The translations under genes were made by a program, and so were the position numbers. DNA of 43,487 bases from Kofleriaceae bacterium (GTDB taxonomy: Bacteria > Myxococcota_A > Polyangia > Haliangiales > Haliangiaceae): the NCBI GenBank assembly GCA_013368795.1, contig JABFXX010000061.1, forward strand, positions 1-43,487, read 5' to 3'. The notes under the pieces were generated by a model. It was given only the letters and a program-made list of their open reading frames with translations, was not told where the DNA came from and did no database searches. Shown here piece after piece: positions 24,710-32,516 of this stretch (positions are counted from its first letter, which is position 1; each line of letters opens with the position of its first letter).

Positions 24710-25782
24710 CACGTCTCGCTGCGTTCGCGATCTTGCTAGCGGCGTGTGGCGGCAGCGACGGCGACGAGGTCTGCAACCTCGACGGTCCGATGTGCAAGAG
24801 GCTCTCGAGCTGGGAGCTGTTCGACGACATCGCGGCGCAGCGCCCGGTTGCCGGCGTGATCCCGTACGACCTGAACACGCCGCTGTTCTCCGACTACGCG
24901 ACCAAGGATCGCTTCGTCCGCGTCCCCGAGGGCACGCCCGCACACTGGTCCGCCGAGGACGCGCTCGACCTCCCGGTCGGCAGCGTGCTCGTGAAGACGT
25001 TCAGCTACCTCCATGACCGCCGCGATCCGAGCGCGGGCAAGCGCCTGATCGAGACGCGCGTGCTCGTCCACGGCGAGTCCGGCTGGCACGGCGGCTCGTA
25101 CGTCTACGGTGACAAGACCGACGACGCCGAGCTCGCGGTCGCCGGCGCGTTCGTCGACACGAGCTGGATCCACGACGACGGCAGCGAGCGCACGAACCAC
25201 TACGTCGTCCCGAACCAGAACCAGTGCAAGCTCTGCCACGCCGAGCACGACGACACGCTGACGCCGGTCGGCCCGAAGGCGCGCCACCTCCAGCCCGATC
25301 GCCTGCAGGCGCTCGTCGATGCCGGCGCCCTCGTCGATGCACCGCCGCGTGCGGACTGGCCCGCCGCGGTGAACGCGTTCGACGCGTCGACCGGCTCGCT
25401 CGATCAGCGCGCGCGGGCGTGGCTCGATATCAACTGCGGCTTCTGCCACAACCCTCGCGGCGCGGCGCGCACGTCGGGCCTCTACCTCGATCACGCCCAG
25501 ACCGATCCGGCGAAGTTCGGCGTGTGCAAGGCCCCGGTCGCGACCGGTCGCGGCTCGGGCAACCTGCAGTACGACATCGTGCCCGGCAATCCCGACCAGT
25601 CGATCATCATGTATCGAATCACGTCGACGGAGCCGGAGATCCGCATGCCCGAGCTCGGCCGCAACCTCGTCCACGAGGAAGGCGTCGCGCTCGTTCGCGA
25701 GTGGATCACGGCGATGACAGGAGATTGCAGTGCGGTGGCCCCGCACCCAGGCGGCGGGACTAGCCACCCGCCCGCGTTCTAG
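24706..25782 (+). CDS. Diheme c-type cytochrome lipoprotein (TIGR03806/SO2930-like)
   Basis: The 358-residue protein starts at a GTG, with lipobox LLAAC (Cys14). Two heme c attachment motifs are present: CKLCH (174-178) and CGFCH (244-248). Conserved family text includes NTPLFSDYATKDRFVRVPEG, VGSVLVKTFSY and the end RMPELGRNLVHEEGVALV. This family is regularly paired with the beta-helix lipoprotein upstream and sometimes fused to it. It could carry electrons for an oxidative reaction on something bound by the helix, but no substrate is known. Mature lipid anchoring would place it on the outer membrane facing the periplasm or surface. It overlaps the beta-helix gene by four bases. Confidence 0.87.
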   Translation: MTRLAAFAILLAACGGSDGDEVCNLDGPMCKRLSSWELFDDIAAQRPVAGVIPYDLNTPLFSDYATKDRFVRVPEGTPAHWSAEDALDLPVGSVLVKTFSYLHDRRDPSAGKRLIETRVLVHGESGWHGGSYVYGDKTDDAELAVAGAFVDTSWIHDDGSERTNHYVVPNQNQCKLCHAEHDDTLTPVGPKARHLQPDRLQALVDAGALVDAPPRADWPAAVNAFDASTGSLDQRARAWLDINCGFCHNPRGAARTSGLYLDHAQTDPAKFGVCKAPVATGRGSGNLQYDIVPGNPDQSIIMYRITSTEPEIRMPELGRNLVHEEGVALVREWITAMTGDCSAVAPHPGGGTSHPPAF

Positions 25783-25835
25783 GTCGTCGAGATCACGGGC
25801 GCGATCGTGGCGCGGAGGCTGCAAAACGGCCCCGC

Positions 25836-26672
25836 ATGCTCTCGCGCACCGCGGTTTCGTTTCTTTCTGCAACGCTCGCAGCAACTGGACTAGCCGCGTG
25901 CGCGGCTGACTCGCCCGAACAAGCCGGCGGCGGCGGTGGTGCCGGTGGTAAGGCCGACGGCACGCTGACCGAGCTCGTGTTCGGCGCCGACTGGTCCGAG
26001 TCGCAGACCGGCGACATCGTCGCGGGCCAGACGATCCGCGTCGACTACGACCTCGCTCGCCTGACCGAGTGCCGCGGCTCGACGAACGGCAGCGAAGTCT
26101 GGGGCGTGACCGGCTACGCGAGCTTCGACGGCGGCGCCCCGGTGACGTTCGGCGTGTCGAACCTCGTGTCGGGTGCCGTGAAGCCGGTCGTCGCCGAGCT
26201 CGACGTGCCGGCAACCGCGACGTCGGTCGAGATGTGGTTCGCGATCAACAACCGCTGGGGCTGCATCGCGTACGACTCGAATGACAGCGCGAACTATCGC
26301 TTCGATGTCGAGCGCGCGAACGCGGGCGCGGTGCTCGCGTTCGAGAGCGACTGGAGCGAGACGCAGGACCGCGCGCTGCACGCCGGCGATCAGGTCATCG
26401 TTCACTACGATCCGGCGCGGCTCGCGCAGTGCGCGGCGTCGACCCACGGTGGCGCGGCGTGGAACATCACGATGAGCTACCAGGCAGATGGCGGCCCGAT
26501 CAACTCGCTCGTCGTCGGCAGAATGAACGGCAGCGAGCTCGTGGCCGCCGACTCGTCGTTCACGGTGCCGCGCGGCAACGATCTCGCCGTGTGGTTCCAT
26601 GCGACGAGCGTCTACGGCTGCAATCAGTACGACTCGAACATGAACGCGAACTATCACTTCGCGATCGAGTGA
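25836..26672 (+). CDS. DUF6209-type lipoprotein with duplicated domain
   Basis: The 278-residue protein has lipobox LAAC (Cys22) then a Gly-rich spacer (GGGGGAGGKADG). The body holds two copies of one domain of about 110 residues (about 45-160 and 165-278). Matching segments are FGADWSESQTGDIVAGQTIR with FESDWSETQDRALHAGDQVI, VDYDLARLTECRGS with VHYDPARLAQCAAS, and CIAYDSNDSANYRFDVE with CNQYDSNMNANYHFAIE. The YDSN-x-NY ending and paired Cys fit the DUF6209 family as I remember it. The fold looks like a beta sandwich; function unknown. Stop TGA lies one base from the stop of the convergent lipoprotein gene. Confidence 0.82.
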   Translation: MLSRTAVSFLSATLAATGLAACAADSPEQAGGGGGAGGKADGTLTELVFGADWSESQTGDIVAGQTIRVDYDLARLTECRGSTNGSEVWGVTGYASFDGGAPVTFGVSNLVSGAVKPVVAELDVPATATSVEMWFAINNRWGCIAYDSNDSANYRFDVERANAGAVLAFESDWSETQDRALHAGDQVIVHYDPARLAQCAASTHGGAAWNITMSYQADGGPINSLVVGRMNGSELVAADSSFTVPRGNDLAVWFHATSVYGCNQYDSNMNANYHFAIE

Positions 26673-26673
26673 C

Positions 26674-27339
<666 letters not shown>

Positions 27340-27369
<30 letters not shown>

Positions 27370-27408
27370 CGAGTCCTCCACACGATCAGCTTCGCAACGC
27401 GCGTGCCT
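27340..27408 (-). repeat. Conserved leader and signal-peptide cassette, copy A
   Basis: Reading on the minus strand, AGGCACG, TTGCGAAG, GTG-x-GGAGG, ATGTC, CGTTCAGC, CTCTTCG and ATTCACG appear in the same order and spacing as in copy B at 27956-28025. Conservation runs through the untranslated leader, the ribosome site and the first codons. Confidence 0.8.
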
Positions 27409-27427
27409 CCGTGAGGCGCTGATGCGC

Positions 27428-27985
27428 TCAACGCGGCGGTTGCGCCTGCGCGCCGGCTCCGCCGCCGGTGCCCGCGTTCTCGGTATCCGTGCCGCTGTTC
27501 GTCGTGCCGGTGCCGGTCGCCGTATCGTTGAGCGCCGGCGGCGGCTGATCTGACGGCAACGCCTCTGCCGAGCCGGTCTGATCGCTCTCGTCGAGCGGCG
27601 GCGTCTGTCCCATCGGCGGGTTCGGGTTGACCGTCCCCGACCCGCTGCCCCGCGCCGTGCGGTTCTGATCGGTGACGCCCGCATCTCCCGGCATCGTGTT
27701 CGCGGTCTGGTTCGCGGTGTCGGAATTCAGCGTCCCGCCGCCGGTCACGCCCGACGTGTCAGATGTGTCGTTCTGCTCGGACACTGTTCCGCCCGCGCCC
27801 GTTTCGGTTGTCGATTGCGCGGTCGTATCGGTCTGCGTCGTAGTCGCCGGCGTCTCGGTCGTCGTCGGCTCGATCGATTTCGTCGCTGGAGCGGGCGGCT
27901 CTAGCTCGTCATTCCGGTTGTTTCGGCAGCCGACCGCGGCGGCCGCAAGCGTGAATACGAAGAGCGCTGAACGTGTGAGAGACAT
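27428..27985 (-). CDS. Thr/Pro-rich lipoprotein, paralogue B
   Basis: The 185-residue protein begins MSLTRSALFVFTLAAAAVGC (Cys20). The mature part is low-complexity Thr/Asn/Gly/Pro (PTTTETPATTTQTDTTAQST, TGTGTTNSGTDTENAGTGGG), with no fold I can assign. It is likely an extended, possibly modified surface protein. GGAGGA precedes the ATG at 27985; the frame can be read to 28000 but the ribosome site sits inside that extension. It lies between paralogue A and the Cys-rich beta-helix gene, all on the minus strand, and its leader overlaps the stop of the latter. The tail diverges completely from paralogue A. Confidence 0.8.
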   Translation of the reverse strand: MSLTRSALFVFTLAAAAVGCRNNRNDELEPPAPATKSIEPTTTETPATTTQTDTTAQSTTETGAGGTVSEQNDTSDTSGVTGGGTLNSDTANQTANTMPGDAGVTDQNRTARGSGSGTVNPNPPMGQTPPLDESDQTGSAEALPSDQPPPALNDTATGTGTTNSGTDTENAGTGGGAGAQAQPPR

Positions 27986-28025
27986 CCTTTTCCTCCTCAC
28001 GTCCCACTTCGCAACCCCCGTGCCT
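27956..28025 (-). repeat. Conserved leader and signal-peptide cassette, copy B
   Basis: This is the partner of the copy at 27340-27408. TTGCGAAG lies 22-23 bases before the ATG in both copies, with GGAGG between. It begins over the stop codon of the gene at 28024, so the upstream part of the leader is shared with coding sequence there. Confidence 0.8.
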
Positions 28026-29265
28026 ACGGCTTGTATTCGTCGGCGCCGAAATCCTTCGCGTCGCCGAGCGGGCGGAACTGGCCGTCGAAGTCTTCGTCGA
28101 CGGTCGACGGCGTCATCGCGGCATCGCGCGCCGTGCTCGCCATGCCGATGTGATAGTCGTACGGCGCGGTCGTCGCGTTGACGAACGCGAGCGGCGCCGG
28201 ATCATCGGTGACGCTCGAGCCGGCGAAGTCGCAGTAGTACGTGTTGCTCGGCGTGTTCGCGACGATCAGGTTGTTCGGCGCGGGCAGCGGCGAGATCGAC
28301 ACCGGACACGTCATGCCGCCGGCGAGCGCGACCTGGTCCTTCGCGATGTTGTGCGCGACCGTGTTGAACTCGAAGCGGTTCATGCCGATCGTGGGCGAGC
28401 CGATGAAGACGCCACCGTGCGTGCTCGCGGTGCTGCCGTTGTGGACGATGAACGAGTTCGTGATCGAGAACCCGGCGCTGCTGTCGGTGACGATGCCGTC
28501 GGCGTTGTCGGCGATGCGCGAGCGCTGGATGATCAAGAAGCCGCCCTTGGCCTCGACGCCGATCTTGCCGCACGAATGGACATAGACGTTGCTGAGCGTC
28601 GTCGTGCTCGCCATCTCGCTCTTCACGCCACCCTGCGCGGGCGACGAGGCGCACACGATCTCGAGGTCGTAGATCTTCACCTCGCTCATCTGCATCTTCA
28701 GCACCGGATCGGCGTCGCCGGTCAGCGTCGTGCCCGGGCCCGCGAGGATGCTCGCGCGCTTGGACGTCAGCGTCGTCGAGCCGACGATCGCACCGGAGAG
28801 CTTGATGTAGCGGCGCGTCGCGGTGAGCACTTCGGCACCGCGCCCGAGCGTCGCGCACGGCGAGCCGAACGTGCAGTCGTTCGAGTCGGAGCCCTGCTGG
28901 TCGACATAGATCACCGTGCTGTCGTCGCCGCACGTGCCGTCGGGCAAGCAGGCTCCGGACGCACAGTCGCTGTGCGCGAGGCAGCCCTCGCACGTGAACG
29001 TGACGGGATCGCAGTTGGGCGCGCTCGGATCGCGCGTGCAGTCATCGCTCGTCAGGCACTCGACGCAGATGTGCGCGCCGGGCTCGCACAGCGCCTTCGC
29101 CGGATCGCTGCACCCCGTGTTGTCGGTGCACGTCATCGGCGGCTCGACCATCGCGTCGGTCGGCTCGCAGTTCGCGAGGTCCTCCGGGTTCTTCTCGCAG
29201 TAGAGCTGGCTGCGCTTCTCGCAGCCGGCGAACGACAGGGCGGCGATGATGATCAGAACGCGCAT
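28024..29265 (-). CDS. Cys-rich beta-helix lipoprotein (choice-of-anchor Q-like)
   Basis: From the ATG at 29265 the protein is 413 residues, with lipobox FAGC (Cys15). Residues about 20-125 are a Cys-rich region with repeated disulfide-style modules (CTDNTGCSDPAKALC, CVECLTSDDCTRDPSAPNC, CEGCLAHSDCASGAC). Then follows a right-handed beta-helix (LKMQMSEVKIYDLEIVC, LSNVYVHSCGKIGVEAKG, FLIIQRSRIADNADGIVTDS) and a C-terminal segment DFDGQFRPLGDAKDFGADEY of the choice-of-anchor Q kind. The layout is common in myxobacterial adhesin-like surface lipoproteins. The first 13 bases overlap the end of the PEGA gene, so they are coupled. No catalytic motif. Confidence 0.84.
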   Translation of the reverse strand: MRVLIIIAALSFAGCEKRSQLYCEKNPEDLANCEPTDAMVEPPMTCTDNTGCSDPAKALCEPGAHICVECLTSDDCTRDPSAPNCDPVTFTCEGCLAHSDCASGACLPDGTCGDDSTVIYVDQQGSDSNDCTFGSPCATLGRGAEVLTATRRYIKLSGAIVGSTTLTSKRASILAGPGTTLTGDADPVLKMQMSEVKIYDLEIVCASSPAQGGVKSEMASTTTLSNVYVHSCGKIGVEAKGGFLIIQRSRIADNADGIVTDSSAGFSITNSFIVHNGSTASTHGGVFIGSPTIGMNRFEFNTVAHNIAKDQVALAGGMTCPVSISPLPAPNNLIVANTPSNTYYCDFAGSSVTDDPAPLAFVNATTAPYDYHIGMASTARDAAMTPSTVDEDFDGQFRPLGDAKDFGADEYKP

Positions 29266-30203
29266 GACACTCCGATGCTCGCGCCGTGCGGTCCGATCGC
29301 GGCAACCGGCACCGCCGAGTCGCGCGGTCCACGCCGCAGCCACAGCCACGTACCGATCCCGGTGAGCACGAGCCCGCCCGCGGCGACGCCGGCACCGAGC
29401 AGGCGCGTGTCGCGGTAGTAGAGCTGCGTGCCGTCATCGGTCTCGCTCGTGAAGTAGAGAACGCCGCCGGCGACGAGCGCGGCGCTGCCGAGGCCAAATG
29501 CGAGGCCAGGCAGCACGCGCGATGGCTGCGGCGGTGCGACCGGCTCGTCGGGAATCGTGACCGGGATCGTGATCTCGGCGGTCACCTCGGAATGGATCTT
29601 GAGCGAGCGCTCGCCGACCTTCTTGCCGTTGCGCATGAGCACGATCGTGTGATGGCCCGCCGGCACCTCGCGCTCGAGCGGCGTCGCGCCGATGTTCTCG
29701 TTGTCGAGCAGCACCGTCATGCCCTCGGGCCGGCTGTGGACGGCGAGCCGGCCGCGCTCGACCGCGCTCGCGCTCACGACCATGCCGAGCACCTCGTCGA
29801 GCATGCTCGCCATCAGATCCTTCGTGCAGCTCTCGCACGTGCGGCGCATGCCGACCGGGTCCTTGCCCTTCTGGATCCAGTTGAGCGTCACGATCGTCGA
29901 CGTCTTCTCGGTGCGCGACTTCGCGATCTGCCCGTAGAGGATCGCGTCGGTCTTCGCGCGCGCCTCGACCACGCCGCGCGCGCAGCCCTGGTCATCGATC
30001 AGCATGCAGTTGAGCAGCGTGTTGACCGCCTCGGTCGGCAGCGACGGGCCGATCGTATGGCCGTGGCCGCGCAGCCAAGCCTCGAGCTGTTTCGCGAGCT
30101 CGGGCTGCAGATCGACATCGCCGCTGACGACAACCCCGACAGTGCCGGCGCGCGCGGGCGCAGCCAGCACGGCGAGGGCAAGGATCACTCCCAGGAATCT
30201 CAC
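29253..30203 (-). CDS. Secreted PEGA-domain protein with two C-terminal membrane helices
   Basis: The 317-residue protein starts at a GTG (30203) with GGAG seven bases upstream and has a signal peptide ending APARAG. Residues about 20-145 are an alpha/beta domain of the kind that precedes PEGA in myxobacteria (VGVVVSGDVDLQPELAKQLE, DAILYGQIAKSRTEKTSTIV, with a CESC pair). A PEGA domain follows (GRLAVHSRPEGMTVLLDNEN, IGATPLEREVPAGHHTIVLM). Two hydrophobic helices (PGLAFGLGSAALVAGGVLYF, LGAGVAAGGLVLTGIGTWLW) end the chain. PEGA domains are thought to bind surface-layer or peptidoglycan partners. It is cotranscribed with the Cys-rich beta-helix gene. Confidence 0.85.
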   Translation of the reverse strand: MRFLGVILALAVLAAPARAGTVGVVVSGDVDLQPELAKQLEAWLRGHGHTIGPSLPTEAVNTLLNCMLIDDQGCARGVVEARAKTDAILYGQIAKSRTEKTSTIVTLNWIQKGKDPVGMRRTCESCTKDLMASMLDEVLGMVVSASAVERGRLAVHSRPEGMTVLLDNENIGATPLEREVPAGHHTIVLMRNGKKVGERSLKIHSEVTAEITIPVTIPDEPVAPPQPSRVLPGLAFGLGSAALVAGGVLYFTSETDDGTQLYYRDTRLLGAGVAAGGLVLTGIGTWLWLRRGPRDSAVPVAAIGPHGASIGVSCAF

Positions 30204-30241
30204 CTCGCTCCACGGTATCACGCGCGACGGCGTATCATCCT

Positions 30242-31750
30242 GTGGTGCCACTCACGCTCGCGTTCCGGGCGGGCCTCGCGCTCGTCCTGATGGCGATTTA
30301 CTTCGCCCTCGCGGCCGGCGTGATCGTGGGCCTGTGCTGGGTCGGCCAGTGGTTCCTCCGCGTGCTCGCCGCGGGTCACGGCTCGATCTGGTTCCTCGCG
30401 CTCGCCATCGGCAGCTTCATCGCCGCCGGTGTGATCCTGTGGTCGACGTTCCCCCGCTTCGACAAGTTCGAGCCGCCCGGTCCGGAGGTCACCGCCGAAG
30501 AACAGCCGGCGCTGTTCGCCGAGATCGCGAGGATCTGCGCGCTGACCGGCGAGCAGCTGCCGCGTCACGTCTACCTCATGTTCGCGATGAACGCGTTTGT
30601 CGCGCAGCGCGGCGGCATCATGGGCTTTGGTAGTCAGCGGGTGATGGGTGTGGGATTGCCGCTCATGCGCGTGCTGCAGGTCAGCGAGCTCCGTGCGGTC
30701 CTTGCCCACGAGATGGGGCACTTCGCGGCCGGCGACACGCGCCTGTCGCCGTGGATCTACAAGACGCGCAACGCGATCGCGCGCACCGAGATCAACCTCG
30801 TCCGCGTCGCCAGGAAAGCTGCGGAGGTCGCGACGCTGATCTACTGGCTGTTCCGTATCGTGATCGCGCCGTTCAAGTGGTTCGGCATCGCGTTCATGCG
30901 CATCACGCAGTCGATCAGCCGCGCGCAGGAGCTATCTGCGGATCGTCTCGCCGCGCGCATCGCTGGGCCCGAGCAGCTCGTCGAGGGCTTCAAGAAGACG
31001 CACGGTGGCTCGCTCGCGCACCAGCTCTTCCTCAGCACGGAGCTGTCGCCGCTCGTCGAGGATGGCCGGCTGCCGCCGGTCGGCGAAGGCTTCTCGAAGT
31101 TCCTGGAGACCCCGCTCGCCGCGAAGATGCTCGAGGACGTCGTCGCCGGCGCGCTCGAGGATACCGACCACGACCCGTACGACTCGCATCCGCCGCTGCG
31201 CGAACGAGTCGAAGCGCTCGAAAGCGTCGACTGGGAGGCGATCGAGATCGATCCACGGCCCGCGATTGTTCTCGTCGAGAACGCCGAGGCGATCGAGCAT
31301 CGCCTGGTCGCTGCGAGCATCGCCAGAGAAGTCACACCGATCACCTGGGAAGAGGTCGGCCAGTGGTGGATCGCGCGCTGGCGCATGACCGCCGAACGCG
31401 TCGCACGTAGTGCCGGCGCGCTCACGGTCGCAACGATCCCGAGCGCGCCACACCAGCTGCGCCGGCTGTGCGAGGCCATCGAGGGAACCGATACCGCGTC
31501 GAAGATCCCGAACGAGCGGCTGACCGAATGGGCGCAGCCGGTGCTCGGTACCGCGCTGTGCGTCGCGATGATGAATGCCGGGTTCACGCTCGAGACCGGC
31601 ATCGGCGAGCCGGTCCACGCGCGACGCGACGGCCTCACGCTCGAGCCGTTCGTCGACATGAGCCGATACCTCGCCGGCGAGCTCAGCGCGGACGACTGGC
31701 GCAAGCTCTGGGCAGACGTCGGCCTCGCCGACTACAGGCTCGGATCCTAG
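30242..31750 (+). CDS. M48-family membrane zinc protease (HtpX/Ste24-like)
   Basis: The 502-residue protein has two N-terminal membrane helices (about 9-40 and 47-67). Its M48 zinc site is H156-E-M-G-H160 (VLAHEMGHFAAGD), and the third ligand is Glu230 in AQELSADRLAAR. A hydrophobic stretch between these (about 195-220) is another membrane segment as in HtpX. The C-terminal half (about 330-502) is extra and not obviously catalytic. It probably cleaves misfolded or regulated membrane proteins, or matures lipid-modified ones. The start is GTG at 30242 (a second GTG follows at once), with only 38 bases to the divergent PEGA gene. Its stop overlaps that of the P460 gene in a CTAG palindrome. Confidence 0.92.
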   Translation: MVPLTLAFRAGLALVLMAIYFALAAGVIVGLCWVGQWFLRVLAAGHGSIWFLALAIGSFIAAGVILWSTFPRFDKFEPPGPEVTAEEQPALFAEIARICALTGEQLPRHVYLMFAMNAFVAQRGGIMGFGSQRVMGVGLPLMRVLQVSELRAVLAHEMGHFAAGDTRLSPWIYKTRNAIARTEINLVRVARKAAEVATLIYWLFRIVIAPFKWFGIAFMRITQSISRAQELSADRLAARIAGPEQLVEGFKKTHGGSLAHQLFLSTELSPLVEDGRLPPVGEGFSKFLETPLAAKMLEDVVAGALEDTDHDPYDSHPPLRERVEALESVDWEAIEIDPRPAIVLVENAEAIEHRLVAASIAREVTPITWEEVGQWWIARWRMTAERVARSAGALTVATIPSAPHQLRRLCEAIEGTDTASKIPNERLTEWAQPVLGTALCVAMMNAGFTLETGIGEPVHARRDGLTLEPFVDMSRYLAGELSADDWRKLWADVGLADYRLGS

Positions 31751-32295
31751 CGCTGGTCTTCGCGCGGCACGCCGAACAGATAGTCGTCGGTGGCGCGCGG
31801 CAGATGGCAGCCGTGACACTCGGTCAGCCGCCCGAGCTTCGTCGGGTTGCCGGCCGGATCGGCCTCGCCCCACCACCAGTCGCCGATGCGCGGGTCGTAG
31901 CCGCTCGGGCCCTTCGCCATCAGCGTCAGCTTGCTGACCTGGCCGTTCGCGTCGAACACCTCGCGAACGATCAGCGTGCCGACGGCGAGCGTCGTCGCGC
32001 CGGTGCCTGTCGTCTCGGGATGGATCTTTCGGTACGCGCCGACATCGCCGTCGACGTACACGTTGATGTCGAACGCGCCGAGCGATGACGTGTACGCGCT
32101 CTTGTCGATCCGTTTGAACGACTTGTAAGAGCGACCGAGCTCCATCATCTGGCGATCGAAGTCAGTTTCCGTCGGAGAAGCCGCTGCATCCGGTTCAGCT
32201 TCGGTGGGTGCATTACCGTTCCCACCACCCTCGATCCCGCCGGTGCATCCCGCGAGCAGCGCTCCAGAAACGACGGCGAGAAGAATGCCTCGCAT
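31747..32295 (-). CDS. Cytochrome P460-type lipoprotein
   Basis: The 182-residue protein has lipobox LLAGC (Cys17), then an Asn/Pro/Glu spacer. The body shows cytochrome P460 features: FKRIDKSAYTSSLGAFDINV, VGTLIVREVFDANGQVSKLT, YDPRIGDWWWGEADPAGNP and, near the C-terminus, heme-binding CHGCH (160-164) followed by DYLFG. P460 cytochromes oxidise hydroxylamine or similar small molecules and carry a Lys-heme crosslink; whether the crosslinking Lys is present cannot be judged by eye. The start at 32295 (second Met of the open frame) is chosen from the signal peptide. It diverges from the M49-like gene and converges with M48. Confidence 0.8.
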   Translation of the reverse strand: MRGILLAVVSGALLAGCTGGIEGGGNGNAPTEAEPDAAASPTETDFDRQMMELGRSYKSFKRIDKSAYTSSLGAFDINVYVDGDVGAYRKIHPETTGTGATTLAVGTLIVREVFDANGQVSKLTLMAKGPSGYDPRIGDWWWGEADPAGNPTKLGRLTECHGCHLPRATDDYLFGVPREDQR

Positions 32296-32516
32296 GCCGT
32301 CGGCCACGAGCAAGTCGCGGACCTACGCTGCAGCGGCCAGCGCGCGCTCGTTTCGGCGCCGGTTCGTCGTCGGGCCGATGCGTGCGCTCGACGGTCGTGT
32401 GGGAGAGTCCTCACCGACGACGTTCGAGCGCGACGCTGTGCAGGTCTCTCACAATGTCGAGGCCGGGTCAGTCTGTCAGCTTGCAGACCACGGATTCGCG
32501 GCCTAACGTCCGCGGC

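Noticed and set aside
32208-32516. 103-codon extension of the M49-like protein
   Set aside because: The extension is Arg/Ser-rich and would bury a good lipoprotein signal peptide that starts at 32517.
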